In this document: positions 18,009 through 28,565 of the stretch, piece after piece
Numbering within the stretch: the first letter of the stretch is position 1
Layout of the letters: each line of letters begins with the position of its first letter
Source of the DNA: Agromyces sp. S2-1-8
GTDB lineage: Bacteria; Actinomycetota; Actinomycetes; Actinomycetales; Microbacteriaceae
Assembly: GCF_021129215.1 (NCBI RefSeq)
Contig: NZ_JAJOLP010000001.1
Span: 1,860,001-1,924,000, forward strand
Length of the DNA stretch: 64,000 nucleotides
Reading direction: 5' to 3'
Notes under the pieces: model-generated
The model's database searches: none
Told to the model about the DNA's origin: nothing
What the model saw: the letters and a program-made list of their open reading frames with translations, nothing else
Translations under genes and position numbers: made by a program

Positions 18009-18773
18009 ATGACGAGCGAACGCTTCGAGTCGGACTGGCACGACTGGCACCACGCGCGCGAAGCGCGCGCGACGGCCCCGCACGGGCTCGCCGCCCTGCG
18101 GCACACGCACTGGCTCACCGACGAGCCGGCGGCGGTGGAGGGCGCGCCCGGTCGCTGGGCGGCCCATGACGGCGCGGTGGTCGGCACAGGGCTCGCGGAT
18201 GCCTCGGACGCGGTGCGCCTCGCAGCCGGCGACGAACTGGCGGTGGGTGCGACGGTGCTGCGCGCGTTCGAGCGCGACGGGGCGCTGGCGCTGCGCGTGC
18301 TCGACCCCGACGCCCCGACGCGCACGTCGCTCGCCGGCATCGACGCGTTCGCACCGTCGCCGCGCTGGGTCGTGCGTGCGAGCTTCGAGCCTGCGGCGGA
18401 CGCGACGCTCGACGTGACGAGCGTCGACGGGCACGCGTCGACCGAGCACGTCGCAGGCGTCGCCCGGTTCGACGTCGACGGCACCCCGATCGAACTCACC
18501 CTGACGCGGGACGCCGGCGGCCTCGGCGCGGTGTTCGCCGACGCGACGAGCGGCCACGAGGCGTACCGGTTCCGCTTCCTCGCCGTGGACGAGCCCGCGG
18601 CCGACGGCACGCTCGAGCTCGACTTCAACCGGGCGTACCTGCCGCCCTGCGCCTTCAGCGACCAGTACGTGTGCCCGCTGCCCTCGCCCGGCAACCGGTG
18701 GTCGGTCGCGGTGCGCGCGGGGGAGCGCCTGCCGGTGCGCCGCACGGTCGCGGCGGAGTCGCCCGCGGCGTGA
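18009..18773 (+). CDS. DUF1684 domain protein
   Basis: The 254-residue protein starts DWHDWHHAREARATAPHG and ends with the DUF1684 signature: LDFNRAYLPPCAFSDQYVCPLPSPGNR, in which conserved Asn, Cys, Cys and Pro residues stand near residues 210-235. Members are cytosolic and of unknown function. The ATG at 18009 lies 6 bp after TAGCGT (17997-18002), so the transcript may be leaderless, although GGAGG also falls in that gap. It is divergent from hrpA. Confidence 0.82.
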   Translation: MTSERFESDWHDWHHAREARATAPHGLAALRHTHWLTDEPAAVEGAPGRWAAHDGAVVGTGLADASDAVRLAAGDELAVGATVLRAFERDGALALRVLDPDAPTRTSLAGIDAFAPSPRWVVRASFEPAADATLDVTSVDGHASTEHVAGVARFDVDGTPIELTLTRDAGGLGAVFADATSGHEAYRFRFLAVDEPAADGTLELDFNRAYLPPCAFSDQYVCPLPSPGNRWSVAVRAGERLPVRRTVAAESPAA

Positions 18774-19679
<906 letters not shown>

Positions 19680-19682
19680 CCG

Positions 19683-21590
19683 ATGGGCCGACGCCTCGCC
19701 GACGCCGTCAGCCCGTACCTGCGGGCCCACGCGGGGAACCCCGTCGACTGGTTCCCCTGGGGCGACGACGCCTTCGACGAGGCGCGCGCGCGAGACATCC
19801 CCGTCATGATCTCGATCGGCTACGCGACCTGCCACTGGTGCCACGTGATGGCCCGCGAGAGCTTCGACGACGTCGAGACGGCGCGCGTGCTCAACGAGCG
19901 GTTCGTCGCGATCAAGGTCGACCGCGAGGAGCACCCCGACGTCGACTCGAGCTACCTGGCCGCCGCCTCGGCGTTCACGCGCGAGCTCGGCTGGCCCCTC
20001 ACGGTCTTCGCAACCCCCGACGGGCGGGCGTTCTACGCGGGCACGTACTTCCCGCCCGCTCCGCAGCGCGGCATGCCGTCGTTCCGGCAGGTGCTCGCCG
20101 CGGTCGACGAGGCCTGGCGCGAACGGCGGACGCAGCTGACCGACACCGCCGACGCGGTCGCGGGTGCGCTCGCCGACGCGGCGTCGGCCGAGACGGCGGG
20201 CGCACTGCCGACGACCGCTCGGCTGGCTGACGCCGTCGAGGCGCTCGCGGCGCAGGAGGACCGGGTGCACGGAGGCTTCGGCGGGGCCCCGAAGTTCCCG
20301 GTGGCGCCGGTGCTCGACTTCCTCGCGCGGAGCGGCGCCGACGGCCGAGCCATCGCCCGCCGTACGCTGCGGGCGATGGCGGCGTCGCCGCTCCGCGACC
20401 CGGTCGACGGCGGGTTCTTCAGGTACGCCACCCGCGCCGACTGGAGCGAGCCGCACTACGAACGGATGCTCACCGACAACGCCCTGCTGCTCGCCGTCGC
20501 GGCCGACCTGGCCCGCGACGACGCAGTGCTCCGCGAGGTCGCCCGCGACACGTCGGCGTTCCTCATCGGTACGATGCAGCTCGCGTCGGGCGGGTTCGCC
20601 GCCGCGCAGGACTCGGAGAGCATCGTCGACGGCGTGCGCACCGAAGGCGGTTACGCGCAGGCCGACGCCGAGCGACGGAGGTCGCTCGAGCCGCCCGCGC
20701 TCGACGAGAAGGTGCTCACGGGCTGGAACGGCCTGGCGATCGGTGCGCTCGCACGTGCGTCGGGCGCCATCGGCGGGCAGGACGGCGATCGAGCCCTGGC
20801 CGCCGCGCGCCGGGCCGCCGACTTCGTGATCGGCCACCACCTCGCCGACGGCGCGATCGTCCGGGCCTCGCGCGACGGCCGGGCGTCGGCCGCCACCGCG
20901 GCCCTCGAAGACCCCGGAATGCTCGCCGGGGGACTCATCGACCTCGCGCTCGCGAGCGGCGATCCCCGGTACGCCGAGGTCGCGCGCGAACTCGTCGACG
21001 CCGCGATCGACGCGGCCCGGCCCGACGAGACCGTGCCCTTCGCCGTGCCCGGCGGGCCCGATCCCGTGCTCGCCGCGCGCGGCCTCGCCCTGCCCGGTGA
21101 CCCCGCCGAGGGCGCGACCCCGTCGGGCGCGACCGCATGCGCGCAGGCGGCGTGGCGGCTGTGGCTGCTCGGTGCCGGCGATCGATATCGGGCCGCGGCC
21201 GTCGCGGCGATGGAGCGCGTCGCCGCCGTCGCCGTGCAGCGTCCGATCGCGTTCGGCGCTTCGCTCGGGCTCATGGCCGACCTCGCCGCGCCCGTCGTGC
21301 AGCTCGTGACCGTCGTGCCCGGCGCGGCGACCGGTGGCCCGGCCGCCGCGGCCCCGCAGGAGGCCGAGCTCGTCACCGAGAGCCGTCGGCACGAGGCATC
21401 CATCACGGCCGTCGTCACGGAGGAGGCGGCCCGACGGTTCGCGGATGCCGGCTTCGACCTGTTCGCCGGGCGCGACCTGCGCGACCGCGCCGCCGCGGCC
21501 TACCGGTGCCGCGAGTTCGTCTGCGCGCTGCCGGTCGTCGACGCCGCCGCGCTCCGGGCGCTCGCCGCGCTCCGTACGATGGAGGCATGA
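19683..21590 (+). CDS. Thioredoxin-domain DUF255 protein (YyaL/SSP411-like)
   Basis: The 635-residue protein begins with a thioredoxin-like domain bearing CHWCHVM (Cys50, Cys53), followed by the helical (alpha/alpha)6-barrel region related to N-acylglucosamine 2-epimerases. HPDVDSSYL near residue 85 and [10 protein letters not shown] near 200 are conserved in this family. It is somewhat shorter than many homologues (about 670 residues). Its reaction is not known; the CxxC pair suggests redox or metal chemistry. It lies 3 bp after the aldo/keto reductase gene and overlaps the DUF3054 gene by 4 bp. Confidence 0.85.
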   Translation: MGRRLADAVSPYLRAHAGNPVDWFPWGDDAFDEARARDIPVMISIGYATCHWCHVMARESFDDVETARVLNERFVAIKVDREEHPDVDSSYLAAASAFTRELGWPLTVFATPDGRAFYAGTYFPPAPQRGMPSFRQVLAAVDEAWRERRTQLTDTADAVAGALADAASAETAGALPTTARLADAVEALAAQEDRVHGGFGGAPKFPVAPVLDFLARSGADGRAIARRTLRAMAASPLRDPVDGGFFRYATRADWSEPHYERMLTDNALLLAVAADLARDDAVLREVARDTSAFLIGTMQLASGGFAAAQDSESIVDGVRTEGGYAQADAERRRSLEPPALDEKVLTGWNGLAIGALARASGAIGGQDGDRALAAARRAADFVIGHHLADGAIVRASRDGRASAATAALEDPGMLAGGLIDLALASGDPRYAEVARELVDAAIDAARPDETVPFAVPGGPDPVLAARGLALPGDPAEGATPSGATACAQAAWRLWLLGAGDRYRAAAVAAMERVAAVAVQRPIAFGASLGLMADLAAPVVQLVTVVPGAATGGPAAAAPQEAELVTESRRHEASITAVVTEEAARRFADAGFDLFAGRDLRDRAAAAYRCREFVCALPVVDAAALRALAALRTMEA

Positions 21591-22009
21591 GCGGAACCGT
21601 CGCCGGATCGGCGAGCCCGAACCGGGCGAGCGCGCGAACGATCCTCGTGAGCCTCGTCGTCGACCTGGCGCTCGTCATCGTCTTCGTGCTCATCGGCCGT
21701 CGCAGCCACGCCGAGGCGCTCGACGTCGCCGGCATCGTCGCGACCGCGTGGCCGTTCCTCGTCGCCGTGCTCGCGGGATGGGGCCTCGCACGCGCCTGGC
21801 GCGCGCCGAGCGCGCCGTGGCCGACGGGCGTGATCGTGTGGGCCGTGGCCGTCGTCGGCGGGCTTGCCCTCCGGGTCCTCGCCGGCGACACCGCGCAGGT
21901 CGCGTTCATGATCGTCGCGGCGCTGACGCTCGCGCTCCTCCTCATCGGCTGGCGCGCGATCGTCGCGCTCGTGCGCGCCCTCCGCGGACGCGCCAGGACC
22001 GTCGCATGA
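21587..22009 (+). CDS. DUF3054 membrane protein
   Basis: The 140-residue protein has four hydrophobic helices (about residues 19-40, 50-70, 80-100 and 105-128), with [11 protein letters not shown] between the first two, the usual DUF3054 pattern. No function is known. The start ATG at 21587 overlaps the previous stop (ATGA). TACGAT lies 6 bp upstream (21575-21580), so it may also have its own leaderless promoter. Its stop overlaps the start of pnuC. Confidence 0.78.
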   Translation: MSGTVAGSASPNRASARTILVSLVVDLALVIVFVLIGRRSHAEALDVAGIVATAWPFLVAVLAGWGLARAWRAPSAPWPTGVIVWAVAVVGGLALRVLAGDTAQVAFMIVAALTLALLLIGWRAIVALVRALRGRARTVA

Positions 22010-22698
22010 TGCTCGAAGCCGCGGCGGCGCCCGGCCCGATCGAGTGGCTCTTCGACGCCCAGCTCGTGATCGGCGGACAGGTGATCCTCTGGCGCGAGAT
22101 CGTCGGCAACCTGTTCGGGCTCGCGTCGGCGCTCGGCGGCATGCGGCGCAAGGTCTGGGCGTGGCCCGTCGGCATCATCGGCAACGCCCTGCTCTTCACG
22201 GTCTTCATGGGCGCCGTCTTCCACACGCCGAACCCGGTCAACCTGCTCGGGCAGGCCGGACGGCAGCTCATGTTCATCGGCGTCTCGATCTACGGGTGGA
22301 TCCAGTGGTCGAGGCACCGGCACACGTCGGCGAACGCCGTCGACCCGCGCTGGGCGACCGGGCGCGAGCGCGTGCTGCTCGTCGTGGCGATGATCGGGGG
22401 CACGCTCGTGCTCACGCCCATCTTCAGCGCCCTGGGTTCGTTCGAGCCGGTGTGGGCCGACGCGTGGATCTTCATGGGGTCGCTGCTCGCGACGTGGGGC
22501 ATGGCGAAGGGCTGGACGGAGTTCTGGCTCATCTGGGTGGCCGTCGACATCGTCGGCGTGCCGTTGCTCGTCTCGGCCGGCTACTACGCCTCGGCGCTGC
22601 TGTACCTGTTCTACGGCGCGTTCACCATGCTGGGGTTCTTCACCTGGCTGCGGGTGCAGCGACGGCGCGAGGCGGCGTCGGGGTCACCGGCCGCCTGA
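22006..22698 (+). CDS. pnuC: PnuC-type nicotinamide riboside transporter
   Basis: The 230-residue protein has seven or so helices and PnuC features: EIVGNLFGLASALGGMRRKVWAWPVGIIGNALLF near residues 28-62 and the late WGMAKGWTEFWLIWVAVDIVGVPLL, in which the substrate-binding Trp and Asn/Asp positions of PnuC lie. PnuC proteins carry nicotinamide riboside by facilitated diffusion for NAD synthesis. Two ATGs in tandem (22006, 22009) could start it; 22006 overlaps the upstream stop. No NAD-salvage gene or riboswitch is seen beside it. Confidence 0.88.
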   Translation: MMLEAAAAPGPIEWLFDAQLVIGGQVILWREIVGNLFGLASALGGMRRKVWAWPVGIIGNALLFTVFMGAVFHTPNPVNLLGQAGRQLMFIGVSIYGWIQWSRHRHTSANAVDPRWATGRERVLLVVAMIGGTLVLTPIFSALGSFEPVWADAWIFMGSLLATWGMAKGWTEFWLIWVAVDIVGVPLLVSAGYYASALLYLFYGAFTMLGFFTWLRVQRRREAASGSPAA

Positions 22699-22721
22699 AC
22701 GCGGGTGCCGCCGGCGGCGCG

Positions 22722-23054
22722 TCACCAGGGCGCGGGCACGCGGTCGAGCAGCGCCCATACCGCCCCACTGAGTTCGGGGTGCTCGAGGGCGATGCCCCGC
22801 AGCAGCTCGAACTCGAACCTCGCCGCCTCGCCCGGGCGTGCAGCCGGGTGGTACGCGCGCGACCGTGCCGGACCCCAGGTCTCCGACTGCAGGCGCTCCT
22901 CGCGCAGCGTCGCGACGACCTGCTCGTCGACGGAGGGCAGGTCGGGCAGGAACATCCACGGGTCTTCGCCGAGCCGGCAGCGCAGTTCGATGAGCGCGGC
23001 GAGCTCGTCGCGTGCGTCTCGACGCAGGCGCTCGAGCACCGATGACTCCGCCAT
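22722..23054 (-). CDS. Hypothetical protein, 110 residues
   Basis: The acidic, mainly helical protein starts MAESSVLERLRRDARDELAALIELR and contains PWMFLPDLPSVDEQVV and a Pro/Arg-rich turn. I do not recognise the family. The ATG at 23054 was chosen for its GGGAGGG ribosome binding site. It converges with pnuC, 23 bp away. Nothing in the neighbours suggests a role. Confidence 0.6.
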   Translation of the reverse strand: MAESSVLERLRRDARDELAALIELRCRLGEDPWMFLPDLPSVDEQVVATLREERLQSETWGPARSRAYHPAARPGEAARFEFELLRGIALEHPELSGAVWALLDRVPAPW

Positions 23055-23248
23055 ACGCGCCCTCCCCTCGCCTTCCACGATCGTAAGCCCACGCTACGCG
23101 CACCGTGTGACGGGCGGGTTACGGGGCGCAATGCCAGATGACCCGCAGATGACGGCTCTGTGACATTCGCCCGTGCACGCCGCCGCGCGAGGCGCTTGAC
23201 TGATGGCCGCGGCCGGCGATCACGGCCGGACGAACGACGGGAGACGAC

Positions 23249-23851
23249 GTGGGCGAGGTGCTCATCCTGCACGGCTGGCAGAACCATCGACCCGAGGGGC
23301 ATTGGCAGCGCTGGCTCGCCGAAGAGCTCGACGCCCGCGGCCACGACGTGCGGTACCCGCAGCTGCCCGATGCCGACACCCCGGTCCGTGCCGGCTGGCT
23401 GGCCGCACTCGAGGCCGAGCTCGTCGGCACGACGCCGTCGCAGCTCACCGTCGTCGCGCACAGCCTCGGCTGCGCGCTGTGGCTCGCGTACGCGGTCGCC
23501 CGGCGCGAGTCGGGGCTCGACGACCCGGCGGCGGCTCGCGTCATCCTGGTCTCACCGCCCTCCGACGGATTCCTCGAGCGGACGCCCGAGATCTCCGGGT
23601 TCCTCACCGCCGACACCGGTGAGGATGACGCGGTCGCGGCGGCGCTCGCGGCGGCGAGCATCGCGGCACCGATGGTGGTGCAGGGCGATGACGACCCGGT
23701 CAACCCGGCTGGAACGGTCGCCTTCGCCGAGGTCTTCGGGCTCGAGCGCGTGACGGTGCCGGGCGGCGGCCACCTCACGATCGGCGACGGGTACGGTCCG
23801 TTCCCGCTCGTGCTCGACCTCGTGCTCGACCCCGGCTCGCCCACCGGATGA
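23249..23851 (+). CDS. Small alpha/beta hydrolase, RBBP9/YdeN type
   Basis: The 200-residue protein has the compact serine-hydrolase layout of the RBBP9/YdeN group. The early ILHGWQNHRPEGHWQRWL is the oxyanion loop region, AHSLGCALW is the nucleophile elbow (Ser near residue 74), Asp in QGDDDPVN and His in PGGGHLTIGDGYG complete the triad. Substrates of this family are unknown. The start is GTG 23249, with GGGAGA upstream. The 190-bp gap before it contains no feature I can support. Confidence 0.82.
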   Translation: MGEVLILHGWQNHRPEGHWQRWLAEELDARGHDVRYPQLPDADTPVRAGWLAALEAELVGTTPSQLTVVAHSLGCALWLAYAVARRESGLDDPAAARVILVSPPSDGFLERTPEISGFLTADTGEDDAVAAALAAASIAAPMVVQGDDDPVNPAGTVAFAEVFGLERVTVPGGGHLTIGDGYGPFPLVLDLVLDPGSPTG

Positions 23852-23921
23852 CCGGCGCGGCACGCGACCGCGATGAGCGCCGTCACCGCACCCGTGCGGT
23901 CTCCGCTGCTTGAATGGTCCG

Positions 23922-25484
23922 GTGGACACCGCACGCACCCCGAAACCCCTCAGCCGCCTCGCCGAGGACCTGCGCGCCGTCGACTTCACGGTCGACGCGC
24001 TCGACGGCCTCTGGGGCGGGGCTGCGGCTGCGGCGCTGCACCGGGGCGAACGCGTGCCCGCCCGGCGAGTGCTCGACGGCCGCCGTCGCGCGCACGCCGG
24101 CGGTGCGGTGCTCGCGACCCTCGCCGAGCTCTTCGTGCTCGGGCTGCCGGTGCCGGCCGACGAGGCGGCCGAGGCCCTGCCGCGACTCGGTCTCGACGAC
24201 GCGGTCGAGCTCGGGCTGATCCGGCGCGACGGCGATCTCGTCGTCGCCGCCCTCGACCTGCGCCCCTACGCGTTCGGCGACGCGCACGGCGAAGCGCACT
24301 GGTGGATCCTCTCGGATCTCGGCGAGCTCGCGCTCGGACACGCGCTCGGCGAGCACCACGTGCTCGGGGTCGGCGGCGCCTCGACGACGCTCTCGGGGCT
24401 CATGCTGCCGACGCCCGCCCGACGCGTGCTCGACCTCGGCACCGGCTGCGGCATCCAGGCCATGCACGCGTCGCGATTCGCCGACGAGGTCGTCGCGACC
24501 GACATCTCGGAGCGGGCGCTCGAGCTCGCCCGCATGAACCTCGAGCTCAACGGCATCGAGGGCGTCGAACTGCGCCTCGGGAGCCTGTTCGAACCGGTCG
24601 CCGGCGAGCGGTTCGACCGCATCGTCTCGAACCCGCCGTTCGTCATCACGCCGCGCACCGAGGGGGTTCCCGAGTACGACTACCGCGACGGCGGCATGGT
24701 GGGCGACGCGCTCGTCGAAGCGGTCGTGCGCGGTTGCGCCGAGCACCTCGAGCCCGGCGGCACCGCGCAGCTGCTCGCCAACTGGGAGTATCGCGGCGGC
24801 GACGACGGGCTCGAGCGCGCCGCGGCATGGGCGCACGGACTCGACCATTGGATCGTCGAGCGCGAGGTGCAGCCCGTCACGGAGTACGCCGAGACGTGGA
24901 TCCGCGACGGCGGCACGAGGTCGGGTACCGCGGCCTTCGACCGCCTCTACGACGCGTGGCTCGACGACTTCGCGGCGCGCGGGGTCACCGAGGTCGGCTT
25001 CGGGTACGTCGTGCTGCGACGGCCGGTCGGCGGGGATGCCTCGGCCGCGGCATCCGCGACCGACGGGCTCGCCCGGGTCGAGCGCCGGCACGGCGCGATC
25101 GGGTCGAACCCCGCGGGCCTCGGCGGGCACCTCGCGCAGTGCCTCGCGGCGCACGACCGGCTGGCGTCCCTCGACGACGGCGCCCTCGCCGCGCTGCGCC
25201 TGACCGTCGCGGGCGACGTCACCGAGGAGCGCCACTACTGGCCCGGCGACGCGGACCCGACGGCGATGCTGCTGCGGCAGGGCGGCGGGTTCGCGCGCAC
25301 GATCTCGCCCGGCACGGCACTGGCCGCACTCGTCGGCGCCTGCGACGGCGAACTCGCGGTCGGCGCGATCGTCGCCGCACTCGCGCAGCTGCTCGAGGTC
25401 GACGGGGCGGCGCTCGCCGCAGAGCTGCTGCCGGAGGTGCGGGAACTCGTCGACGACGGCTTCCTGCTGCTGCCGGCGGACTGA
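23922..25484 (+). CDS. SAM-dependent methyltransferase with accessory N- and C-terminal domains
   Basis: The 520-residue protein has an N-terminal helical domain of about 150 residues. A Rossmann methyltransferase follows with motif I DLGTGCG at 171-177, acidic motif II (VATDIS), and NPPF at 237-240, the catalytic motif of N-methylating enzymes acting on glutamine or adenine (PrmC/RsmC-like). A C-terminal domain of about 150 residues with winged-helix-like features ends the protein. The target is unknown; rRNA or protein are possible. GTG 23922 was chosen because TTGAAT (23910-23915) stands 6 bp upstream, in leaderless spacing. Confidence 0.78.
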   Translation: MDTARTPKPLSRLAEDLRAVDFTVDALDGLWGGAAAAALHRGERVPARRVLDGRRRAHAGGAVLATLAELFVLGLPVPADEAAEALPRLGLDDAVELGLIRRDGDLVVAALDLRPYAFGDAHGEAHWWILSDLGELALGHALGEHHVLGVGGASTTLSGLMLPTPARRVLDLGTGCGIQAMHASRFADEVVATDISERALELARMNLELNGIEGVELRLGSLFEPVAGERFDRIVSNPPFVITPRTEGVPEYDYRDGGMVGDALVEAVVRGCAEHLEPGGTAQLLANWEYRGGDDGLERAAAWAHGLDHWIVEREVQPVTEYAETWIRDGGTRSGTAAFDRLYDAWLDDFAARGVTEVGFGYVVLRRPVGGDASAAASATDGLARVERRHGAIGSNPAGLGGHLAQCLAAHDRLASLDDGALAALRLTVAGDVTEERHYWPGDADPTAMLLRQGGGFARTISPGTALAALVGACDGELAVGAIVAALAQLLEVDGAALAAELLPEVRELVDDGFLLLPAD

Positions 25485-25596
25485 CGCACCGGTCGGCGCG
25501 GATCGGAGCAGCGGCATCCTCCTCCGGGCCGACCTGCGCACGGCGCCGACACCGACGAATTCAGAGGGCCGGCCGATTCGTGCGCGGTATTCTCGT

Positions 25597-25615
25597 GCTC
25601 GCAACGAAAGCGAGC
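25597..25615 (+). other. Hairpin immediately before the J-domain/NERD gene
   Basis: GCTCGC pairs with GCGAGC across AACGAAA, ending 2 bp before the ATG at 25618 and 3 bp after a TATTCT hexamer (25588-25593). There is no other ribosome binding site, so the hairpin covers the initiation region. A role in translation control is inference. Confidence 0.35.
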
Positions 25616-25617
25616 CA

Positions 25618-26550
25618 ATGCCCGAGAGCCCCCTGTCAGCGTCGCCCTATGAACTGCTCGGCGTCGCAGCCGACGCCGACGAGGCGACCCTGCGCGCCGC
25701 CTACCGCCGGGCCCTGCGCGAGGCGCACCCCGACACGGGCGGCGACCCCGCGAAGTTCCACGCGGTGCAGTCGGCGTGGGCGCTCGTCGGCACGCCGGCG
25801 GCGCGGGCCGCGTTCGACCGCGGTCGCGGCACGGTCGGCACCGCGCCGAGTCGTGAGGCATGGGCGCCCGCCGCGCCCCGGCCGCGGCGCGACTCGCGGC
25901 CGCTCGCGCGGTCGTACGGCCACCCAGGCGGGCTCTCGCGCGAGCGGTACCTCGAGTCGATCCGCGAGTGGGTCGGGCGGGGCGCCTCGCTTCCCGATCC
26001 GTACGACCCGGCGCTCGTGCGCGGTGCGCCCCGCGGCATCCGGCACCTCCTCGCCGACGCGCTCGCCGAGGAGGCGAGCGCCCGGGCGCTCGCGACGCTC
26101 GGCATCGCGTACACGATCTGGCACGACGTCGCGACGGATGCCGCGGGGCACGGCCTGCCGCCGAAACTCGACCACCTCGTGCTCGGTCCCACGGGGCTCT
26201 TCGCGATCCAGTCGGAGGACTGGGGCGGGCCCGTCGCGCTCAAGCGCGGTGAACTCGTCGGCGAGGCGCTCGCGGGCGAGCGGCCGTTCAAGGCGCTCGC
26301 GGCGCGGGCCAAGGCGATCGGACGGGCAGCGAAGGCGAAGCCGACGGCGCTCATGATCGTCGTGCCCGACGACCACGCCGGCGAGCCGCTCGAACTCGGC
26401 GGGTCGGTGCGCGGCGCCGTCGTCGCGCTCGTCCGGCGTTCGCGTCTCGCGAGCGCCGTGCGCGAGGGCCTGCCCGGATCGGCGCACCTCGGCGGCACCG
26501 AGGTCATGGAGGTGCGCTCGCGCCTGCAGGCGGTCGTGCGGTTCGCCTGA
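25618..26550 (+). CDS. J-domain protein fused to a NERD-like domain
   Basis: The 310-residue protein begins with a J domain (about residues 9-70) including HPD at 37-39, the motif that stimulates DnaK ATPase. A basic linker follows. Residues 135-260 look like a NERD (nuclease-related) domain: LGIAYTIWHDV, then PPKLDHLVLGPTGLFAIQSEDWGG, with the usual Asp-His and Gln/Glu positions of the endonuclease-like core, although the full catalytic set cannot be confirmed. The combination suggests a chaperone-recruited nucleic-acid or protein-binding factor. The ATG at 25618 lacks a clear ribosome binding site. Confidence 0.75.
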   Translation: MPESPLSASPYELLGVAADADEATLRAAYRRALREAHPDTGGDPAKFHAVQSAWALVGTPAARAAFDRGRGTVGTAPSREAWAPAAPRPRRDSRPLARSYGHPGGLSRERYLESIREWVGRGASLPDPYDPALVRGAPRGIRHLLADALAEEASARALATLGIAYTIWHDVATDAAGHGLPPKLDHLVLGPTGLFAIQSEDWGGPVALKRGELVGEALAGERPFKALAARAKAIGRAAKAKPTALMIVVPDDHAGEPLELGGSVRGAVVALVRRSRLASAVREGLPGSAHLGGTEVMEVRSRLQAVVRFA

Positions 26551-26605
26551 GCCCCCGGTGGCCGCCCGGTTCGCCCGCCGCCCGTTCGCGGTGTTGGATG
26601 GAACC

Positions 26606-27907
26606 ATGCCAGCTGACGCCGCCGCCGCATCCGTGCCCGACCTCGATGCCCACATCGCCGACTTCGCCGACTTCGTGCAGGCCTCGCCCTCGTCGTACCA
26701 CGCCGCCGCCGAGGTCGCCCGCCGTCTCGAGGCGGGCGGGTTCGAGCGGCTCGACGAGACCGCCGAATGGCCCACCGGTCCCGGGCGTCGCGTCGTCGTG
26801 CGCGACGGTGCGGTCATCGCGTGGATGCAACCCGACGGCGCCGTGCCGACCACGCCGTACCGCATCCTCGGGGCGCACACCGATTCGCCGTCGTTCAAGC
26901 TGAAGCCCAACGGGCAGACGGTCAGCGAAGGCGTGCTGCAGGCCTCGGTCGAGGTCTACGGCGGGCCGCTCCTGAACTCCTGGCTCGACCGCGAGCTCGA
27001 GCTCGCGGGCCGCATCGCGACCGACGACGGCGCCGTGCACCTCGTGCGAACGGGGCCGATGCTGCGCATCCCGCAGCTCGCGATCCACCTCGACCGCGAG
27101 GTGAACTCCAAGGGCCTCCTGCTCGACAAGCAGCGCCATACGCAGCCGGTCTGGGGGGTCGGCACCGGTGACGACGCCGACCTGCTCGACGAGCTCGCCG
27201 CGTTGGCGGGCGTGCCCGGCGCGGCGATCGTCGGGCACGACGTGCTCGTCGCCGACACGGCCGCGCCGACCCGCTTCGGCCGCTCGGGCGAGCTGTTCGC
27301 CTCGGGCCGCATGGACAACCTGACCTCGGTGCACGCCGGGCTCGTCGCGCTCCTGCGGGCGCCGTCCGACGCGGAGCACGTGAGCGTGCTCGCCGCCTTC
27401 GACCACGAGGAGCTCGGCTCGGAGTCGCGCTCGGGCGCGAGCGGGCCGTTCCTGGAGGACGTGCTCTCCCGCATCGCCTCGGGCCTCGGCGCCTCCGACG
27501 ACGAACGCCGACGCGCCCACGCGGCGAGCTGGATCGTCTCGTCGGACGCGGGACACGCCGTGCACCCCAACTACGCCGACCGTCACGACCCGGCGAACCG
27601 CCCGGTGCTCGGTGGCGGTCCGCTGCTGAAGCTCAACGCGAACCAGCGCTACGCGAGCGATGCGCTCGGCGGTGCGCTCTGGGCCGGCGTGTGCCGTGCC
27701 GCGGGCGTGCCCGTGCAGCGGTTCGTGTCGAACAACGCGATCCCGTGCGGATCGACGATCGGTCCGCTCTCGGCGACCCGTCTCGGCATCCGCACGGTCG
27801 ACGTGGGCGTGCCGCTGCTGTCGATGCACTCGGCCCGGGAGCTCGCGCACGTCGACGACCTCGCGGCGCTCGGCGCCGCTGCGACCGCCTTCTTCGCCGG
27901 AGCCTGA
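26606..27907 (+). CDS. M18 family aminopeptidase
   Basis: The 433-residue zinc metallopeptidase matches the aspartyl aminopeptidase family in length. Metal and catalytic residues are visible: His91 and Asp93 in GAHTDSPSFKLKP, Asp237 in GRMDNL, Glu268-Glu269 in DHEELGS, and a late His in LLSMHSARE. It removes N-terminal acidic or neutral residues from peptides in the cytoplasm. ATG 26606 stands 6 bp after TTGGAT (26594-26599), so the start is placed there rather than at the upstream in-frame codon at 26558. Confidence 0.9.
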   Translation: MPADAAAASVPDLDAHIADFADFVQASPSSYHAAAEVARRLEAGGFERLDETAEWPTGPGRRVVVRDGAVIAWMQPDGAVPTTPYRILGAHTDSPSFKLKPNGQTVSEGVLQASVEVYGGPLLNSWLDRELELAGRIATDDGAVHLVRTGPMLRIPQLAIHLDREVNSKGLLLDKQRHTQPVWGVGTGDDADLLDELAALAGVPGAAIVGHDVLVADTAAPTRFGRSGELFASGRMDNLTSVHAGLVALLRAPSDAEHVSVLAAFDHEELGSESRSGASGPFLEDVLSRIASGLGASDDERRRAHAASWIVSSDAGHAVHPNYADRHDPANRPVLGGGPLLKLNANQRYASDALGGALWAGVCRAAGVPVQRFVSNNAIPCGSTIGPLSATRLGIRTVDVGVPLLSMHSARELAHVDDLAALGAAATAFFAGA

Positions 27908-27993
27908 GCACCCGCGAGCGGTTGGCGGGAAGTCGCGCCGCGTTGGCGCGATTTCCGTCCCGCCGACGGCGCTGGGCCTGCCAGTCTGGGCGC

Positions 27994-28509
27994 ATGACCG
28001 ACACGATCACGACCTCCTCGATCTTCCGGACCGCGGCCGATTCCGAGTCCGCGATCCGTCACTTCGAGGGCCGACTCGCGTTCGAGACGGATGTCTCGGA
28101 CGTCGCCGCCGAGCTCGCCGCTGGCGCGCCGGGCTTCGTGCTCGTCGACACCCGCAACGAGGCCGCGTGGGCGCAGGGGCGGGTGCCCGGCGCGGTGCAC
28201 CTGCCGGGTCGCCGCATCGCGGGGGAGGCGGCGGCGCTCGTGCCCTCCGGCGTTCCGGTCGTCGTCTACTGCTGGGGGCCGGCGTGCAACGGGGCGACGC
28301 GAGCGGCGCTCGAGTTCGCCCGGCTCGGCCATCCGGTGAAGGAGATGATCGGCGGGTTCGAGTACTGGGTGCGCGAGGGCTTCGCCTACGAGACCGACGA
28401 GGGGCTCGCGCAGCGGGTGCCCGACCCGCTCACGAACGTCGCTTCGGCGGGGCTCGCCGGTTCACCGGTGACGGCCGCCGAGGCGGCCGGCATCACCTGC
28501 GCCTGCTGA
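27994..28509 (+). CDS. Rhodanese-like sulfurtransferase, single domain
   Basis: The 171-residue protein contains one rhodanese domain (about residues 25-135): VLVDTRNEAAW, VPGAVHLPG and the active-site loop YCWGPACNG with catalytic Cys93 and a second Cys98 in the loop. A short C-terminal tail ends in the residues TCAC, adding a Cys-x-Cys pair that is not part of the usual fold. It should transfer sulfane sulfur in the cytoplasm. ATG 27994 lies 6 bp after CAGTCT. It converges with a two-domain sulfurtransferase gene. Confidence 0.85.
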   Translation: MTDTITTSSIFRTAADSESAIRHFEGRLAFETDVSDVAAELAAGAPGFVLVDTRNEAAWAQGRVPGAVHLPGRRIAGEAAALVPSGVPVVVYCWGPACNGATRAALEFARLGHPVKEMIGGFEYWVREGFAYETDEGLAQRVPDPLTNVASAGLAGSPVTAAEAAGITCAC

Positions 28510-28542
28510 GGCGCACGGCGGTGCGGCGCTCGTCGCCCCTCG

Positions 28543-28556
28543 CCGGTCGCGACCGG
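28543..28556. terminator. Short palindrome between convergent sulfurtransferase genes
   Basis: CCGGTCGCGACCGG is a perfect palindrome in the 56-bp gap between the two converging genes. It could fold as a 5-bp stem with a CGCG loop. It is weak as a terminator. Confidence 0.25.
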
Positions 28557-28565
28557 GACATCGGG

